DNA from: Sphingomonas pokkalii
Lineage (GTDB): Bacteria; Pseudomonadota; Alphaproteobacteria; Sphingomonadales; Sphingomonadaceae
DNA: 64,000 nucleotides
Direction of reading: 5' to 3'
NCBI RefSeq assembly: GCF_003096275.1
Contig: NZ_QENQ01000001.1
Span: 3,267,565 to 3,331,564 of the forward strand
Shown here: one piece after another, positions 39,406 through 47,282 of the stretch
How the letters are laid out: each line of letters begins with the position of its first letter
Position numbering within the stretch: position 1 is the first letter of the stretch
Translations under genes and position numbers: made by a program
The notes under the pieces: generated by a model
The model's input: the letters and a program-made list of their open reading frames with translations, nothing else
The model's database searches: none
Told to the model about the DNA's origin: nothing

Positions 39406-40437
39406 TCAGGACGCGAAGGCGGTGCGGAGCGTGTGTTTCCAGGCGGCGGCGAAGGCGATCGATGCCTGGGACTGCGGCGCGATGAAATCGAACCCGTGAT
39501 AGGCGCCCGGCACCACGCGCAGATCGGTGGGCACCCCGGCGGCGATCAGGCGCTGGGCATAGGCGATGTCTTCGTCGACGAAGAGATCGATCGCGCCGAC
39601 GCCGATAAAGGTGGGCGGCAGCCCGGCCAGCGTTTCGGCCCGCGCCGGCACCGCGCCGGCGGGCACCCGCGCGCCGCCGGCCGGGCGGCCGAGAAAGGCG
39701 GACCAACCATAGCGGTTGGACGGGGCATTCCAGCCGATCGTGCCGATGAACGGCGGCACGGCGCGGGTGCTGCCGGTGCGATCATCGAGCATCGGATAGA
39801 TCAGGATCTGGCAACAGAGCGGCACGCTGCGCCGATCGCGGGCGGCGATCGCCAGCATCGCGGCAAGGCCGCCCCCGGCGCTTTCGCCCATCACTGCGAT
39901 CCGCTGCGGATGGACCCCCAGTCGCGCGGCATTGGCGTGAAGCCAGACAAGGGCGGCGTGGCAGTCCTCCAGCGGGCCCGGGAACGGCGTTTCAGGCGCA
40001 AGGCGATATTCGGCTTCGACGACCACGCAATCGAGATCGTCCGCCAGGCGCTGCGAGGCGGCATAGGTATCCGGTGCCCGCCCGACGAGGAAGCCACCGC
40101 CATGGATATGGAGCACCGCGGGCCGCGGTGCGGTGCCGGGCCGCGCGCCGATCACGGCGATGCTGGTAGCGGGCCGCCCGTGCGCCGCGGGCAACGGGTG
40201 GTGGACGATCCCGGCGGCCGGGGCAGGCAGCGGCGCGGCAGGCGGCGGCGCCGAGGCGCGCATCGCCAGCACCGCCGCATGGGTGAGCGGATCGGGCAGG
40301 GGATGGCCCAGCACCAGCCGGGCACCGTCGCGCAACTCGGGGGCGACGCGGGCGAGGATGGCGCCATCGTCATCCAGCGGCACGGTGGTGCTTCCGGCAC
40401 GCGGGTCCGGCTGAAACACTGGCGGCATCGGCGGCAT
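39406..40437 (-). CDS. HSL-family esterase, cytoplasmic copy
   Basis: This 343-residue alpha/beta-hydrolase of the hormone-sensitive-lipase family has the oxyanion motif HIHGGGF (111-116), the nucleophile GESAGGG (S186), Asp in GAIDLFVDED (D284) and His in YHGFDF (H314). There is no signal peptide from the ATG at 40437, which has a good GGAG site; longer starts only add low-complexity sequence. It is closely related to the exported copy at 42621-43682 (shared YPMLDDRTGSTR, LPPTFIGVGAIDLFVDED). It should remove short acyl groups from an imported substrate. It follows LacI boxes B/C. Confidence 0.9.
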   Translation of the reverse strand: MPPMPPVFQPDPRAGSTTVPLDDDGAILARVAPELRDGARLVLGHPLPDPLTHAAVLAMRASAPPPAAPLPAPAAGIVHHPLPAAHGRPATSIAVIGARPGTAPRPAVLHIHGGGFLVGRAPDTYAASQRLADDLDCVVVEAEYRLAPETPFPGPLEDCHAALVWLHANAARLGVHPQRIAVMGESAGGGLAAMLAIAARDRRSVPLCCQILIYPMLDDRTGSTRAVPPFIGTIGWNAPSNRYGWSAFLGRPAGGARVPAGAVPARAETLAGLPPTFIGVGAIDLFVDEDIAYAQRLIAAGVPTDLRVVPGAYHGFDFIAPQSQASIAFAAAWKHTLRTAFAS

Positions 40438-40484
40438 TGCGCGCTCCTCTCCTGTTGCCGGTTTGCTCGGCTTTGTGATGTTGC

Positions 40485-40499
40485 CGTAATCGATTGCAG
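40485..40499. promoter_or_regulatory. LacI box B
   Basis: GTAATCGATTGCAG lies 49 bp upstream of the cytoplasmic HSL esterase start, in the divergent promoter shared with the esterase at 40562. Confidence 0.62.
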
Positions 40500-40518
40500 T
40501 GCGGTTGTCGATGACGGA

Positions 40519-40530
40519 GTAATCGATTAC
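40519..40530. promoter_or_regulatory. LacI box C
   Basis: GTAATCGATTAC is a perfect 12-bp palindrome and the best match in the cluster. It lies 32 bp upstream of the esterase at 40562, in tandem with box B with centres about 33 bp apart. Confidence 0.7.
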
Positions 40531-40561
40531 GCTTGCGTCGATAACCCATGGGAGAGGATCG

Positions 40562-41671
40562 ATGCGGACGGGCAAGGCGGGCGCGCGGGCGGTGCGGATG
40601 GCGACGGCGGTGATCGCCGCGGCGCTGGCGGGGGCGCCGACGGGCGTGTCGGCGCAGCGCGCGGCGCCGACGGTGCAGGTGGATGCAGACGGCACCGTGC
40701 AGGTGCCGGCCATGGCGGTCCCGGTGTCGCCGATGCTGAGCCCGGAAGCGCAGCGCTACGTGAACGAGCATCTCCACGCGATGCAGACGCCGGCGCTGCT
40801 GCAGCAGAAGAACGGCGTGCCGTTGTTCCTGGCCCCCTATATCGCGCGGCAGAAGCAACTCTATCCGACGGTGATGACCGAACGGCAGATCGGCGGCGTG
40901 CATGTATATGACTATGCGCCAAAACAGGGGATCAAGCCGGCGAACCGCAACCGCGTGCTGATCAACCTGCATGGCGGCGGGTTCATGGGCTGCTTCCCCG
41001 GCTGTGCCGAGCTGGAATCGATGCCGATCGCGGCGCTGGGGGGCATCCGCGTCGTTTCGGTCGACTATCGGCAGGGGCCGGCGCATCGCTTTCCGGCGGC
41101 GAGCGAGGATGTGGCGAGCGTGTATCGCGCGCTGCTCAAGCGCTATCCGGCGGCGAGTATCGGCATCTATGGCTGTTCGGCCGGGGGCATGCTGACCGGT
41201 ATGGCGACTGCCTGGTTCCAGCGCCACGCGTTGCCCCGGCCGGGCGCGATCGGCGTGTTCTGTGCCGGGCTGACCAGTTCGACCAACGGTTTTGGCGGCG
41301 ATGCCGATTACACCACGGCGGCGATCGGCGAGGCGCGGGCAGCGCCGGAATGGCCGCGTGCGCCCTCCAAGCCGGGATCGGCGCTGCCCTATTTCGCAGG
41401 CACCGATCCGGCCGATCCGCTGGTTTCCCCGGCCGCGTCGGAGTCGGTGCTACGCGCGTTCCCGCCGACGCTGATCCTGACGGCGACCCGCGGCTTCGAG
41501 CTGAGTTCGGCGGTGAAGACCCATGCGGAGCTCACCCGGCTGGGCGTGGAGGCGGACCTGCATGTGTGGGAAGGGCTGTTCCACGGCTTCTTCTACAATC
41601 CCGACGTACCGGAATCGCGCGATGCCTATGCGGTGATCCTGCGCTTCTTCGATCGGCACCTGAAGCGATGA
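40562..41671 (+). CDS. Exported HSL-family esterase/lipase
   Basis: This 369-residue protein has a Sec-type signal (residues ~10-31, ending GVSAQ) and an alpha/beta-hydrolase domain. The oxyanion block is INLHGGGFMG and the nucleophile is in YGCSAGGM. An acidic residue lies in ATRGFELSSAVKTH, where Glu occupies the usual Asp-containing segment, and the catalytic His is in GLFHGFF. GGAGAGG precedes the ATG. It is the only member of its subtype in the cluster. It acts in the periplasm or outside. Its gene converges with the next one with a 1-bp gap. Confidence 0.88.
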   Translation: MRTGKAGARAVRMATAVIAAALAGAPTGVSAQRAAPTVQVDADGTVQVPAMAVPVSPMLSPEAQRYVNEHLHAMQTPALLQQKNGVPLFLAPYIARQKQLYPTVMTERQIGGVHVYDYAPKQGIKPANRNRVLINLHGGGFMGCFPGCAELESMPIAALGGIRVVSVDYRQGPAHRFPAASEDVASVYRALLKRYPAASIGIYGCSAGGMLTGMATAWFQRHALPRPGAIGVFCAGLTSSTNGFGGDADYTTAAIGEARAAPEWPRAPSKPGSALPYFAGTDPADPLVSPAASESVLRAFPPTLILTATRGFELSSAVKTHAELTRLGVEADLHVWEGLFHGFFYNPDVPESRDAYAVILRFFDRHLKR

Positions 41672-41672
41672 T

Positions 41673-42617
41673 CTAGCGCGCGCGCAGCCAGCGGTCGAAC
41701 AGTTCCGGCCAGTCGGCGCTGGGCTGGCCGGGCGTGCCCAGCCCGAAGCCATGACCTCCGCGCTGGAACAGATGTGCCTCGGCCGGCACCTTCGCGGCGC
41801 GCAGGGCGGCGAGCATCCTGAGGCTGTTTTCTGGTGGCACCGCGGCATCGTCGAGCGCATGGACGAGGAAGCAGGGCGGCGTCTTCGCATCGACATGGCG
41901 ATCGGGCGACCGCCGTTCGAGCGCGGCGGCATCCGGCGCCGGACCCAGCAGCGCGGCGACCGAGCCGGCATGGGTGAAGGCCGGATCGGTGGTGATGACC
42001 GGATAGATCAGCCCGGCAGCGTCGGGCCGGGCGGACAGTCGATCGGCGGCGTCGCGCGGGGCATAGAGGCTTTCGGCATAGCCGGTGGTGAGGCTGGCGG
42101 CGAGATGGCCGCCCGCCGAATAGCCGAGCGCGACGACGCGCGGCGAGGCCTCGCGCGCGCGGATCAGGCGGATGGCGCGCTGCGCATCCTGCAACGGCAC
42201 GTCCTGCCGATCCGTCCAGCCTTCGCCGGGTAGACGGTAGATCAGCACGTAGCAGGTGTAGCCGCGCGCCGCGAGCGCCTCGGCGGTGTCGGTACCTTCA
42301 TGGGTGCCGACGATGATGCTGTAGCCGCCGCCGGGCGTGAGCAGCACCGCGGTGCCGTTGGGCTTGGCCGCGGGAAAGCGGTGCAGCGTCGGCCGGGCGA
42401 CGTTACGGAAGAAGCCCGGCGGCGCGTCTGCCGGCACCGGCTTGGCCGCGAAGCCGGTTTCGGGGAGCGTGCTGCCCCAGAGATCGATCACTTCCGCCTG
42501 GTGCCAGCTCGGCGGCAGCGGCCCCAGCGGATCGCGGCCCGTTTGCGCCAGGGCCAGCGCCGGGGTCGCCACGGTAGCGCCGAGCAGGGTGCGCCGGGTG
42601 ATGTCGATCGCCGCCAT
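41673..42617 (-). CDS. Exported BD-FAE/acetylxylan-esterase-like hydrolase
   Basis: This 314-residue alpha/beta-hydrolase starts with a twin-arginine-like signal (DITRRTLLGATVATPALALAQ). The catalytic set is LTPGGGYS (oxyanion, 96-98), GYSAGGHLA (S167), HALDDAAVP (D256/257) and GGHGFG (H289). The EVIDLWGSTLPE block is typical of the carbohydrate-acting esterases near BD-FAE and acetylxylan esterases. A paralogue without signal peptide is at 44978-45922. It begins 3 bp after the upstream HSL esterase stop, so the two exported enzymes are co-translated. Confidence 0.87.
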   Translation of the reverse strand: MAAIDITRRTLLGATVATPALALAQTGRDPLGPLPPSWHQAEVIDLWGSTLPETGFAAKPVPADAPPGFFRNVARPTLHRFPAAKPNGTAVLLTPGGGYSIIVGTHEGTDTAEALAARGYTCYVLIYRLPGEGWTDRQDVPLQDAQRAIRLIRAREASPRVVALGYSAGGHLAASLTTGYAESLYAPRDAADRLSARPDAAGLIYPVITTDPAFTHAGSVAALLGPAPDAAALERRSPDRHVDAKTPPCFLVHALDDAAVPPENSLRMLAALRAAKVPAEAHLFQRGGHGFGLGTPGQPSADWPELFDRWLRAR

Positions 42618-42620
42618 GGC

Positions 42621-43682
42621 TCAGGCTTCCTTGTTGAACGCAGTGCGGAGGGCGGCCTTCCAGGCGCCGGTGAACGCCTTGGACACGGCGGCATCGGGCA
42701 CGACGAAATCGAAGGCGTGGAAGGCGCCCGGGGAAACGTGCAGGGCGGTGGGGACGCCCGCGTCGATCAGGCGGCGGCCGAAGTCCAGGTCTTCGTCAAC
42801 GAAAAGGTCAATCGCGCCGACGCCGATAAAGGTGGGGGGCAGCCCCGCGAGATTCGCCGCGCGTGCCGGCACCGATCCGGCGGGAACCGTGGCCGATCCG
42901 GCTGGGACGTTCAGAAACGCGCTCCAGCCGAATGCATTCGCGTCCGCCGACCAGCCGACGGGTGCGAGGTGGGCCGGCGGCTTGCGCGTGCTGCCGGTAC
43001 GATCGTCGAGCATCGGATAGAGCAGGATCTGCTGGCAGAGCGACGGCCCGCCGTGATCGCGGGCGAGTATCGACACCATCGCTGCGAGGCCGCCGCCGGC
43101 GCTGCCGCCCGCAACCGCGATGCGGCGCGGATCGACACCCAGTGCGGCGGCATTGGCGGCGAGCCAGATGAGCGCGGCATAATTATCCTCCACCGGCCCC
43201 GGAAACGGCGTTTCGGGCGACAGGCGATATTCGACATTGACGACCACGCAATCGAACTCGGCTGCGATCGTCTGGCAGAAGGCGGTCATGTTGCGCGCGC
43301 GACCGGAAATCATGCCGCCGCCATGGATGTGGAGGATCGCCGGACACGGCGCGGGCCGGCTCCGCACGCCGATCAGTTCCACCGGCACCGAAGGCGCGCC
43401 CTTGGGGCCGGGGATGGTGCGGATCTCGACCGACGGGGCGGGGGCGGGAAGCGGCGGCGGGGCAACCCAGCCGGCGCGTAGCGCGGGCAGGCCGGCGCGA
43501 GTGAGCGGCGGGAAGTGCTGCGACAGCATCGCCTGGGCGGCAGCGCGCAGCTCCGGATCGACCAGGCGGAGCGGATCGCCCGCTTCCGCCGCGCGGGCAA
43601 GCAGCCGCCCGGGCGCAGCGAGCGCCGTCGCGGCACCCATGCCGAGGAACCACCGATGGAGCTCGCGCCGATCCAACTGCAT
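42621..43682 (-). CDS. HSL-family esterase, exported copy
   Basis: This 353-residue HSL-family hydrolase carries an N-terminal export signal with paired arginines (LDRRELHRWFLGMGAATALAAPG), probably Tat. The oxyanion motif HIHGGGM (~118-123), nucleophile GGSAGGG (S194), Asp in GAIDLFVDED and His in FHAFDF are intact. The ATG at 43682 has AGAGG six bases upstream; an ATG two codons earlier is also possible. It parallels the cytoplasmic copy at 39406-40437. LacI box D lies 61 bp upstream. Confidence 0.88.
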   Translation of the reverse strand: MQLDRRELHRWFLGMGAATALAAPGRLLARAAEAGDPLRLVDPELRAAAQAMLSQHFPPLTRAGLPALRAGWVAPPPLPAPAPSVEIRTIPGPKGAPSVPVELIGVRSRPAPCPAILHIHGGGMISGRARNMTAFCQTIAAEFDCVVVNVEYRLSPETPFPGPVEDNYAALIWLAANAAALGVDPRRIAVAGGSAGGGLAAMVSILARDHGGPSLCQQILLYPMLDDRTGSTRKPPAHLAPVGWSADANAFGWSAFLNVPAGSATVPAGSVPARAANLAGLPPTFIGVGAIDLFVDEDLDFGRRLIDAGVPTALHVSPGAFHAFDFVVPDAAVSKAFTGAWKAALRTAFNKEA

Positions 43683-43740
43683 CTTCATCCTCTTCCCATG
43701 TGTCTGACGCATCGTGCGACGTTTGTTTGCCGGGCGGTTG

Positions 43741-43755
43741 TGGAATCGATTGTGC
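43741..43755. promoter_or_regulatory. LacI box D
   Basis: GGAATCGATTGTGCA lies in the divergent region between the exported HSL esterase and lacI and may serve both. GCATTGC follows, as after box A. Confidence 0.62.
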
Positions 43756-43888
43756 ATTGCTGCAAACGCTTTTTTCACCGATAGAACCCACCATCTTTCG
43801 TCGCCGTCGGCGGCTGCGGAAGGGGGCTGGTTTCGATGCCTTGGCGGGCACGCTACCATGCCGGAATCACGAGTGCGAGCGGCGGGGC

Positions 43889-44893
43889 ATGTCGAACATC
43901 AAGAATCTCAAGGAATTTGCCCAGCTGGCCGGCGTTTCCACGGCAACGATCTCGCGTGCGCTGTCCGGCACCGGCCGGGTGAGCGAGGAGACGCGGCAAC
44001 GGATCGCGACGCTGGCCGATCGGCTCGGCTATCAACCCAATGTCACTGCGCGCAACCTGCGGACCCAGCGGACGATGACGGTCGGGGTGCTGGTGCCGCT
44101 GGGGCACGAAGCGGCGCAGCATCTTTCCGATCCGTTCTTCAACACCATGACCGGCTTCCTGGCCGATGCGCTGAGCGACCACGGCTATGACCTGCTGCTC
44201 TCCCGCGTGTTGCCCAAGAGCGACCGCTGGCTCGATCGCTATATCGGATCGGGCAAGGTGGACGGGATCATCGTCATCGGCCAGTCGACCGAATTCGCGG
44301 TGATCGAAACGGTGTCGCGCCGCTATCTGCCGATGGTGGTGTGGGGCGGCCAGGTTTCCGGGCAGCATCATTGTTCGGTGGGATCGGACAATCGAGCCGG
44401 TGGCATCCTGGCTGCACGGCATCTGATCGAGCGCGGATGCCGCCGCATCGCTTTTGCCGGTCCGACGCGGGGGCCGGAGTTCGGAGAGCGTCTACAGGGC
44501 GTGAAGCAGGTGCTGCACGAACAGGGGCTGAGCGAAACGCTGATCGAGCTGCCGTCGCATTTCGAGCCGGAGGCCGCCTTTGCCGATATCCTGGCGCAGC
44601 TGGACGGGATCGCCGAACTGCCGGACGGCATTGTCGCGGGATCGGACGTCACGGCGATCGGCGTGCTGCGGGCGCTGCAGGAACTGCAGGTCGACGTGCC
44701 GGGTCGGGTGAAGGTGATCGGCTATGACGGGCTGCCGGTGGGCGCGCAGGTTTCGCCGCCGCTCACCACCGTGGACCAGCAATTGCGGCGCGGCGCCGGG
44801 CTGATGGTGGAGTTGCTGCTGCGCCGCCTGGCGGGCGAAGCCACCGAAAGCCGGATGATCGCACCCAACCTGATCCTGCGCAGCTCCACCTGA
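43889..44893 (+). CDS. LacI-family regulator of the esterase cluster
   Basis: This 334-residue repressor-type protein has the N-terminal LacI helix-turn-helix (NLKEFAQLAGVSTATISRALSGTGRVSEETRQRIATLADRLGYQPNVTARNLRTQ) with hinge helix, followed by a periplasmic-binding-protein-like effector domain (TMTVGVLVPLG... to the end). The ATG at 43889 is preceded by GGCGGGG. The position amid esterase genes and the recurrence of AATCGATT boxes at their promoters make it the likely regulator of this cluster. The effector is presumably a product released by the esterases. Confidence 0.92.
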   Translation: MSNIKNLKEFAQLAGVSTATISRALSGTGRVSEETRQRIATLADRLGYQPNVTARNLRTQRTMTVGVLVPLGHEAAQHLSDPFFNTMTGFLADALSDHGYDLLLSRVLPKSDRWLDRYIGSGKVDGIIVIGQSTEFAVIETVSRRYLPMVVWGGQVSGQHHCSVGSDNRAGGILAARHLIERGCRRIAFAGPTRGPEFGERLQGVKQVLHEQGLSETLIELPSHFEPEAAFADILAQLDGIAELPDGIVAGSDVTAIGVLRALQELQVDVPGRVKVIGYDGLPVGAQVSPPLTTVDQQLRRGAGLMVELLLRRLAGEATESRMIAPNLILRSST

Positions 44894-44916
44894 CGCGGTG
44901 CAGGGTAATTCTGAAC

Positions 44917-44930
44917 AAACGATTACGCAC
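44917..44930. promoter_or_regulatory. LacI box E (degenerate)
   Basis: AAACGATTACGCAC lies 52 bp upstream of the last esterase gene. It keeps the CGATTACGCA half but is degenerate on the left, so it is the weakest of the five boxes. Confidence 0.45.
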
Positions 44931-44977
44931 GCTGCCGGCCGACGATCGCGGGCGGTGGCGCGCGGTGGAAGGAAGCG

Positions 44978-45922
44978 ATGATGGCCGCGCTGCGCGCACC
45001 CGAACCCCTGGACATTCCCGCCTCGCGCGTGCCGATACCAGCGGGCTGGCACCGGGGGGAGGCGATCGATCTCTGGCCCGGCGCTCCGCCCGGCGGGTGC
45101 TTCGTGCCGTCGCCCCGCGCACCCGAACTGCCGGAAAGCTTCCGCACCGGCATCGATCGCCCGCAACTGCGCCTGTTTCGACCCGCCATGCCGAACGGCG
45201 CCGCGCTGCTGGTGCTGCCGGGTGGCGGCTATGGCTTTGTTTCGATCCGCAACGAAGGACTCGACATCGCCGACGCGTTCTGCGCGCGGGGCTATGCGGT
45301 GTTCGTGCTGACCTACCGCTTGCCGGCGGAAGGCTGGTCGGCGCGGGCCGACGTGCCGTTGATGGATGCGCAGCGGGCGATGCGGCTGGTCCGCGCCCGC
45401 GCGACCGCGGAAGGATTCGATCCGGCAGCGGTTGCGGTGCTGGGGTTCTCCGCGGGCGGGCATCTGGCGGCGTCGCTGCTCACCGGGGCGGAGGAGACGC
45501 TCTACGCCGCAGTCGATGCGGCGGACGCGCTGTCGGCGCATCCGATGGCCGGTGGGCTGTTCTATCCGGTGGTGGCGATGGACGGGGCGGACGCCCATCC
45601 CGGCTCGCGCGAGGCGTTACTGGGCGAGACGCCCGAAGCCGCGTTGCTCGCGCGCCGCTCGCCCGCGACGCGGATCACCGGTGCTACCCCGCCGATATTC
45701 CTCGTCCATGCGATGGACGACGCGCTGGTCCCGTTCGGCAACAGTGTGCTGCTGGCAGAGGCGATGCAGCAGGCGGGACGGCCGGTGGAATTGCACCTGT
45801 TCCACGAAGGCGGGCACGGCTTCGGCACCGGGCCGCGCAACGCCGGGGCGGGGCAGTGGACCGCGCTGTTCGATGCATGGCTGCGGCGGGCCGATACGGT
45901 CTCCTGGCCGGACCGGGCGTAA
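44978..45922 (+). CDS. BD-FAE-like hydrolase, cytoplasmic copy
   Basis: This 314-residue alpha/beta-hydrolase is a paralogue of the exported enzyme at 41673-42617. It shares the IDLWPGAPP entry block, the LPGGGYGF oxyanion, GFSAGGHLAASL nucleophile, HAMDDALVP and GGHGFG. There is no signal peptide: the N-terminus is MMAALRAPEPLDIPASRVPIPAG. GGAAGGAAG precedes the two possible ATG codons (44978, 44981). It would complete deacylation inside the cell after import through the TonB receptor. Confidence 0.87.
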   Translation: MMAALRAPEPLDIPASRVPIPAGWHRGEAIDLWPGAPPGGCFVPSPRAPELPESFRTGIDRPQLRLFRPAMPNGAALLVLPGGGYGFVSIRNEGLDIADAFCARGYAVFVLTYRLPAEGWSARADVPLMDAQRAMRLVRARATAEGFDPAAVAVLGFSAGGHLAASLLTGAEETLYAAVDAADALSAHPMAGGLFYPVVAMDGADAHPGSREALLGETPEAALLARRSPATRITGATPPIFLVHAMDDALVPFGNSVLLAEAMQQAGRPVELHLFHEGGHGFGTGPRNAGAGQWTALFDAWLRRADTVSWPDRA

Positions 45923-46018
45923 GGGGTGTCGCTTTCATGATTTGCGCGGCTATTGTTATTTGATATAACTTTCGGAGCATAGAAGCGCCACGAAGGTGCC
46001 GTTGACGGAGAGGCTGCC

Positions 46019-47167
46019 ATGGAGCGTGATTTCAGCGCGCGGATTCTGCCTGCGCTATACGGTTGCTGCGACCATCCCGAGCGCTGGCGATCGGTGCTCG
46101 ACCAGATTTGCGACGGTGTCGGCGTCCGCAGCGCTGCCGTCCAGGTCTATCATCGCCTGGGAAACAGCCTCACCCATGGTTGGCAGGAGCGCGATTCCTA
46201 TTCGCACGATCATGCCGCGGCGCACGATCGCTGGATCAACAACCCCGACAATCCCCGGCTGACCATCAACCCGGACCTGCTGCCCAAAAGCCCGGTTTCG
46301 GTGCTCACCGATCGGGAAAGGTTCGGGCAGGGATCGCCAATGCTGGCCGAGACGCGGCGCCGGCTGGCGCAGATCGGGCTGCGCGGGGGTACCGGCCTGC
46401 TGCTGGAATTCGCGCCTTCCCGCTATCTTAGCCTGATTCTGCACCGTCGCATCGAGGATGCGGATGCGATTGACGGCAACGACGTGCGGATGTTGCGGGA
46501 TTTGGGCCCCCATCTGCAGACGATGGCGCGGCTTTCCACGAAGCTGCAATCGGCGCAGGCGGCGGAAGCCGCGCTGGCGAGCGTGATGGATCGGCTGCGC
46601 GCGGCGATCCTGCTGTGCTCGCCGGAGGGTGAGGTGCGCTGGCACAATCACGCCGCGGCCCGGATGCTGGGCGAAGGCGCGCCGATGCGGATCGTCGAGC
46701 GCCGCCTGCGCGCCGAAAGCGCCGAGGGCCGCCATCGGTTGCAGCAATTGCTCGCCACCGCGCCCGGACAGGAGATCGCATCGGCAACCATCGAGCCTGT
46801 CGCCGGCGCGCAGATTCAGGCGGTGGCGTTGCCGCTCGACGCGCTGGGCGGCGACGCCACCGCAACCTGGGCGGGCAGCGGCAGCGACGTGGCGCTATTG
46901 CTTGTCGATCCCGCGCGTCCGCCCGCCTTCTCCACCGGGGCGGTCATGTCGCTATTTGGGCTCACCCCAGCAGAGGCGCAGCTGGCCATTGCCCTGTCGC
47001 ATGGCCTTTCGCTCACCGAATATGCCGCGCAGCGCGGCGTTTCGGTGGGCACCGTGCGGATCCAGAGCAAGCGCATTCTCGACAAGACGGATAGTCGTCG
47101 CCAGTCCGATCTGGTCGGCAAGCTCTATGCCTCCGCCCTGGCGCCGCTGCAGGGGCAGATCCACTGA
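46019..47167 (+). CDS. LuxR-type helix-turn-helix regulator
   Basis: This 382-residue regulator ends in a LuxR-like helix-turn-helix (FGLTPAEAQLAIALSHGLSLTEYAAQRGVSVGTVRIQSKRILDKTDSRRQSDLVGKLY). The N-terminal ~180 residues have a PAS/GAF-like character and the middle shows a PAS-like HNHAAARML segment. There is no autoinducer-binding domain and no receiver Asp. GGAGAGG lies six bases before the ATG. It lies immediately upstream of a serine hydrolase and TonB receptor that it may regulate; a TCCCATATGGGA palindrome lies in the gap after it. Confidence 0.88.
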   Translation: MERDFSARILPALYGCCDHPERWRSVLDQICDGVGVRSAAVQVYHRLGNSLTHGWQERDSYSHDHAAAHDRWINNPDNPRLTINPDLLPKSPVSVLTDRERFGQGSPMLAETRRRLAQIGLRGGTGLLLEFAPSRYLSLILHRRIEDADAIDGNDVRMLRDLGPHLQTMARLSTKLQSAQAAEAALASVMDRLRAAILLCSPEGEVRWHNHAAARMLGEGAPMRIVERRLRAESAEGRHRLQQLLATAPGQEIASATIEPVAGAQIQAVALPLDALGGDATATWAGSGSDVALLLVDPARPPAFSTGAVMSLFGLTPAEAQLAIALSHGLSLTEYAAQRGVSVGTVRIQSKRILDKTDSRRQSDLVGKLYASALAPLQGQIH

Positions 47168-47187
47168 GCCATCGGTAGCAACGCATA

Positions 47188-47199
47188 TCCCATATGGGA
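47188..47199. promoter_or_regulatory. Perfect 12-bp palindrome upstream of the serine hydrolase
   Basis: TCCCATATGGGA is a perfect palindrome 84-95 bp upstream of the hydrolase start and 20 bp after the LuxR-type gene. It is a candidate site for that regulator. It resembles the centre of the palindrome at 26091-26109. Confidence 0.5.
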
Positions 47200-47282
47200 G
47201 CCGCGGGCCGTGCGTCGCGCTGCCATCATCTACCATCAGACGAGTCGGCACTCGCCCGACCGTAGTGATGGAGAGAGTGCGC

